Program-made: the position numbers and the translations under genes | In this document: in pieces, positions 60,775-64,000 of the stretch | Layout of the letters: every line of letters begins with the position of its first letter | Numbering within the stretch: position 1 is the stretch's first letter | Source of the DNA: Streptomyces sp. DSM 110735 | GTDB lineage: Bacteria > Actinomycetota > Actinomycetes > Streptomycetales > Streptomycetaceae | Direction: 5' to 3' | Length of the DNA: 64,000 nt | Assembly (NCBI RefSeq): GCF_016482685.1 | Contig: NZ_JACYHF010000004.1 | Coordinates: 1-64,000 of the forward strand | The notes under the pieces: generated by a model | What the model was told of the DNA's origin: nothing | The model's input: only the letters and a program-made list of their open reading frames with translations | The model's database searches: none

Positions 60775-60808
60775 AGGCCCGGCCCGCACGATCGTGCGGG
60801 CCGGGCCT
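60775..60808. terminator. Terminator after the Uma2 gene
   Basis: A perfectly self-complementary 34-base palindrome, AGGCCCGGCCCGCAC at 60775-60789 and its complement at 60794-60808, followed by TTTT on the plus strand. It lies between the Uma2 gene and the convergent transporter gene and may also stop the minus-strand transcript. Confidence 0.85.
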
Positions 60809-60842
60809 TTTCCACGTCCGGACGTCACATCCGGCCGCCCGG

Positions 60843-63800
60843 TTACACCTTCACCGGCTCCGGTTCGTCCGCCGAAGCCTCCGGCTCCGTCGGGTTCGCC
60901 TTCTTCGCTGTCTTCTTGGCCGCGCGGCGTTCCTTGCGGAGTTCGAGCATCGCGTAGAGCGTCGGGACCAGGAGGAGGGTGAGGAGGGTGGAGGTGATCA
61001 GACCGCCGATGACCACGACCGCGAGGGGCTGGGCGATGAAGCCGCCCTGGCCGGTGACGCCCAGGGCCATGGGGAGCAGGGCGAAGATCGTCGCCAGGGC
61101 GGTCATGAGGATGGGGCGGAGGCGGTGGCGGCCGCCCTCGATCACGGCTTCGACGACGCCGTAGCCCTGGGACCGGTACTGGTTGATCAGGTCGATCAGC
61201 ACGATCGCGTTGGTCACCACGATGCCGATCAGCATCAGCATGCCGATCATCGCCGGGACGCCCATCGGGGTGCCGGTGACGATGAGGAGACCGAGCGCGC
61301 CGGTCGCCGCGAACGGGATGGAGACCAGCAGGATCAGCGGCTGGACCAGCGAGCGGAACGTCGCCACCAGCAGCATGAACACGATCGCGATGGCCGCCAG
61401 CATGGCGAGCCCCAGGTTCTTGAACGCGTCGTCCTGGTCGGAGGAGACACCGCCGATCTCGGCCGTGGCGCCCGCCGGGAGCTTCAGCGTCTTGAGCTTG
61501 GCCTGGAGCTGGGTGCTGACCGCGCCGGTGTTGTCCCCGGTCGGCCGGCCCTTGATCGTCGCGGCGCGCTGGCCGTCGATGCGGGTCATGGAGACGGGTC
61601 CGTCGACCAGCTTGACGGTCGCGATGTCACCGAGCTCGACCCGCCCGAGGTTCAGGTTCTTGAGCTGGGCCAGCGTGGTCGCGGGCTTGGCGGAGCGCAC
61701 CACGATGTCGCGCTCGGTGTCGTCCAGGATCGCCTTGCCCGCGGGGGTGCCGCGTACCGCCTGCGCGACGGCGCCGCCCAGCTTCTGCTGGTCGAACCCG
61801 GCGGCGGCAGCCTTGCCGTTGGCCTTGACCGAGATGCGCGGCACGCTCTGCGAGAGGTCGCTGGTCACGTCGGTGACGTCGTCCAGCCCCGCCACGGTGG
61901 AGCGGACCTTCGCGGCGGCGGTCTTCAGGGTGGCCGGGTCGGCCGCCTTGACCACGACGCTGAGGTCCTGGTTGCCGAAGCTGTCGCCGCCCGACACGGT
62001 GGTCGTGCCGATGCCGTCGAGCCTCGCGAGCCCGTCCGTCAGGTGCTTCTGCACGTCGGCGAAGGACGCCCCGTCCTTCAGCATGACCTGGTACGACGCC
62101 TGGTTGGTGTCGGTGCCGCCGCCGAACGCCGCCATGAAGCCGGAGGAGCCGATGGTGACCTGGTAGTCCTTGACGCCCTTGATCGAGCCGAGCAGCTTCT
62201 CCACCCGCTTGGCCTGCGCGTCCGTCGCCTCGAGGCTGGTGCCGGGCTTCAGCGTCTGCTTGACGGTGAGGACCTGCTGCTCGCCCTGGTCGAAGAAGTT
62301 CGTCTTCAGCAGCCCGGACATCCCGAAGGTGCCGAGCAGCACGACCACCGCGATCAGCACACTGGTGAGACGGCGCCGGGTCGCGAACCGCAGGACCGGG
62401 ACGTAGACACGCTGGAGACGGCTGTTGTTCTCCTTCTCCTCCGCCCGGCGGCGCGCCTCCTCGGCGTCCTCGGGGGTGCCCTTGGGGGCGCGCAGGAACC
62501 GGTACGACAGCACCGGCACGACCGTCAGCGACACCAGCAGCGAGGCCAGCAGGGCCGCCGTCACGGTGATGCTGAAGGAGCCGAACAGGGCGCCCACCAT
62601 GCCGCCGACCAGCCCGATCGGCAGGAAGACGGCGACCGTGGTGAGGGTCGAGGACGTGACCGCTCCGGCCACCTCGCGCACCGCGCCGATGATGGCGGCG
62701 CCGCGCTCCTCGCCGTAGCCGAGGTGGCGCTTGATGTTCTCCAGGACCACGATCGAGTCGTCCACGACCCGGCCGATGGCGATGGTCAGCGCGCCCAGGG
62801 TGAGCATGTTCAGGGAGAGCCCGCGCGTCCACAGCACGATCAGCGCGAGGACCACGGACAGCGGGATGGACACCGCCGTGACCAGCGTGGAGCGCACCGA
62901 GGCGAGGAAGACCAGGATGACCAGGACCGCGAAGAGCAGACCGAGCGCGCCCTCGGTGGTCAGACCGTCGATGGCCTTGGAGACCGCCGGACCCTGGTCG
63001 CTGACCACGGTCAGCTTCGCGTCCGGGCCGAGGTCGGTACGGAGCTTCGGCAGCTTGTCCTTGACCGCCTGGGAGATGGCGACGGCGCTGCCGTCGTGGT
63101 CCATGGTGACGTTGACGGCGAGGCTCGGGCGGCCGTCGGTGCGGGTGAGGGAGTCCGACGGCGCCGGGCGCTCCTCGACCTTGGCCACATCACCGAGGCG
63201 TACGGGCTTGGCGCCCGGCTCGCCGGTGACCATCAGATCCTTGATCTGGGTCAGCGAGGTGTAGCCGCCGCCGACCTGGACGGTGCGGTTGGCGCCCTGC
63301 TCGTCGAAGGAACCGGCCGGGACGGTCGCGCCGCCCGCCTGCAGCGCGGGGACCAGCGCTGCGGGGGTGAGACCTGCCTTGGCGAGCTTGGCGTTGTCCG
63401 GGGTGACGGCCACCTGGACGTCACGGACGCCGGTGACCTGGACGCGCCCGACGCCGTCGATGTCCTTCAGCGCGGGGACGACCGTGCGGTCCAGCTTGTC
63501 GGCGAGCGCCTGCTGGTCCTGGCCGGAGGACGCGGCGAGGACGACGGTGGGCATGTCGTCGGTGGAGCCGGAGATGACCTGCGGGTCGACGGTGTCCGGG
63601 AGCTGCCCCCGGGCCCGGTTCACGGCCTGCTGCACGTCGGTGACGAGCCGCTTGGTGTCGTTGCCGTAGTCGAAGGACGCCATGATCACGGCGTTGCCCT
63701 CGGAAGCGGTGGAGGTGACACCGGTGATGCCGTCGACGCCCTGGAGGTTGTTCTCGATGGGCTCGACGACCTGCTTCTCGACCACGTCGGGCGAGGCGCC

Positions 63801-63959
63801 CTGGTACGGCGCGATCACCGACACCATGGGCAGGTCGATGGTGGGCAGGAGCTGCTGTTTGATCTGGGGTATCGCGATGGCTCCGAAGAGCAGCGCGACG
63901 AGCGACACCAGGCCGACGAGGGCCCGCTGTTTGAGGCTGAACCGGGACAGCCAGGACAT
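60843..63959 (-). CDS. RND-superfamily efflux permease (AcrB/HAE1-type)
   Basis: A 1038-residue membrane transporter of the RND superfamily. The N-terminal helix (about residues 10-30) is followed by a large extracytoplasmic loop (about 31-335), five to six helices, a second large loop (about 560-870), and the final helices. The first proton-relay helix contains IAIGRVVDDSIVVLENIKRH with two conserved acidic residues (near 400), and GGMVGALFGSFSITVTAALL follows. The C-terminal tail is Lys/Glu/Pro-rich. Two large loops with only one proton-relay Asp pair match the single-polypeptide drug/metal exporters found in Gram-positives. No membrane-fusion protein or TetR gene is visible in the remaining sequence. 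Confidence 0.93.
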   Translation of the reverse strand: MSWLSRFSLKQRALVGLVSLVALLFGAIAIPQIKQQLLPTIDLPMVSVIAPYQGASPDVVEKQVVEPIENNLQGVDGITGVTSTASEGNAVIMASFDYGNDTKRLVTDVQQAVNRARGQLPDTVDPQVISGSTDDMPTVVLAASSGQDQQALADKLDRTVVPALKDIDGVGRVQVTGVRDVQVAVTPDNAKLAKAGLTPAALVPALQAGGATVPAGSFDEQGANRTVQVGGGYTSLTQIKDLMVTGEPGAKPVRLGDVAKVEERPAPSDSLTRTDGRPSLAVNVTMDHDGSAVAISQAVKDKLPKLRTDLGPDAKLTVVSDQGPAVSKAIDGLTTEGALGLLFAVLVILVFLASVRSTLVTAVSIPLSVVLALIVLWTRGLSLNMLTLGALTIAIGRVVDDSIVVLENIKRHLGYGEERGAAIIGAVREVAGAVTSSTLTTVAVFLPIGLVGGMVGALFGSFSITVTAALLASLLVSLTVVPVLSYRFLRAPKGTPEDAEEARRRAEEKENNSRLQRVYVPVLRFATRRRLTSVLIAVVVLLGTFGMSGLLKTNFFDQGEQQVLTVKQTLKPGTSLEATDAQAKRVEKLLGSIKGVKDYQVTIGSSGFMAAFGGGTDTNQASYQVMLKDGASFADVQKHLTDGLARLDGIGTTTVSGGDSFGNQDLSVVVKAADPATLKTAAAKVRSTVAGLDDVTDVTSDLSQSVPRISVKANGKAAAAGFDQQKLGGAVAQAVRGTPAGKAILDDTERDIVVRSAKPATTLAQLKNLNLGRVELGDIATVKLVDGPVSMTRIDGQRAATIKGRPTGDNTGAVSTQLQAKLKTLKLPAGATAEIGGVSSDQDDAFKNLGLAMLAAIAIVFMLLVATFRSLVQPLILLVSIPFAATGALGLLIVTGTPMGVPAMIGMLMLIGIVVTNAIVLIDLINQYRSQGYGVVEAVIEGGRHRLRPILMTALATIFALLPMALGVTGQGGFIAQPLAVVVIGGLITSTLLTLLLVPTLYAMLELRKERRAAKKTAKKANPTEPEASADEPEPVKV

Positions 63960-64000
63960 GGGACAGGGTCTCTCTTCTGTGAGCGGCAGAAGCTGCTGGG

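Overview
The window is a stretch of high-GC actinobacterial chromosome, almost certainly from Streptomyces. The codon third positions are overwhelmingly G/C, GTG and TTG starts are common, and the gene order is the one I recall from the SCO21xx region of S. coelicolor. Many of the genes are also collinear with M. tuberculosis Rv2172c-Rv2204c. It is core genome. I see no integrase, transposase, phage gene, CRISPR array, rRNA or tRNA, and no biosynthetic cluster. The first ~110 bases are homopolymer-rich and look like a contig-end artefact.

Layout. 0.4-6 kb: a DUF4126 membrane protein, a phytoene-desaturase-like flavoprotein, a membrane protein with a Tyr/Gln-rich tail, metF, thiE and an Rv2175c-type DNA-binding protein. 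6-9.8 kb: a 165-bp palindromic repeat, a ferredoxin-reductase-like flavoprotein, then a TPP riboswitch driving thiO-thiS-thiG. 9.8-14.5 kb: a PknL-like PASTA kinase, endonuclease IV, a sulfite-oxidase-fold protein, and bacterioferritin convergent with its ferredoxin, which has an iron box. 14.5-19.2 kb: class II DAHP synthase divergent from a tryptophan-attenuated fused anthranilate-synthase-type gene, then pfkA. 19.2-30 kb: the MacRS-like two-component pair, acyltransferase, esterase, EEP hydrolase, ROK glucokinase, an ArsA-like ATPase, a 1-kb repeat-rich gene-free stretch, an SRPBCC protein and a metallophosphoesterase. 30-40.9 kb: acyl-CoA ligase, PimB-like and GT87 glycosyltransferases, a zincin-like lipoprotein, two NlpC/P60 hydrolases, a NYN protein, a rhomboid protease and a RAM-domain protein.

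40.9-53.1 kb: a SufS-like enzyme behind a SAM-IV riboswitch, trpD, and the bc1-aa3 respiratory block (qcrB-qcrA-qcrC, ctaE; ctaF-ctaD-ctaC) interrupted by a pseudo-receiver protein and an L,D-transpeptidase. 53.4-64 kb: a cysteine desulfurase-TusA fusion, an adenosine-kinase-like PfkB protein, a large membrane protein, erpA divergent from nadA, a Uma2 protein and an RND-type permease.

Themes. Three metabolite-sensing leaders are visible: TPP for thiazole synthesis, Trp codons for chorismate use, and SAM for a sulfur enzyme. Sulfur and Fe-S supply (SufS-like, desulfurase-TusA, ErpA) lies around consumers (NadA, Rieske protein, Bfd, thiazole synthesis). Envelope genes cluster in the middle. No convincingly new multi-gene system was found. 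The most interesting items are the SAM-IV riboswitch target, the trp-attenuated PhzE-like gene, the desulfurase-TusA fusion, the degenerate P-loop ArsA homologue, the palindromic and tandem repeats, and the dyad over the nadA promoter.
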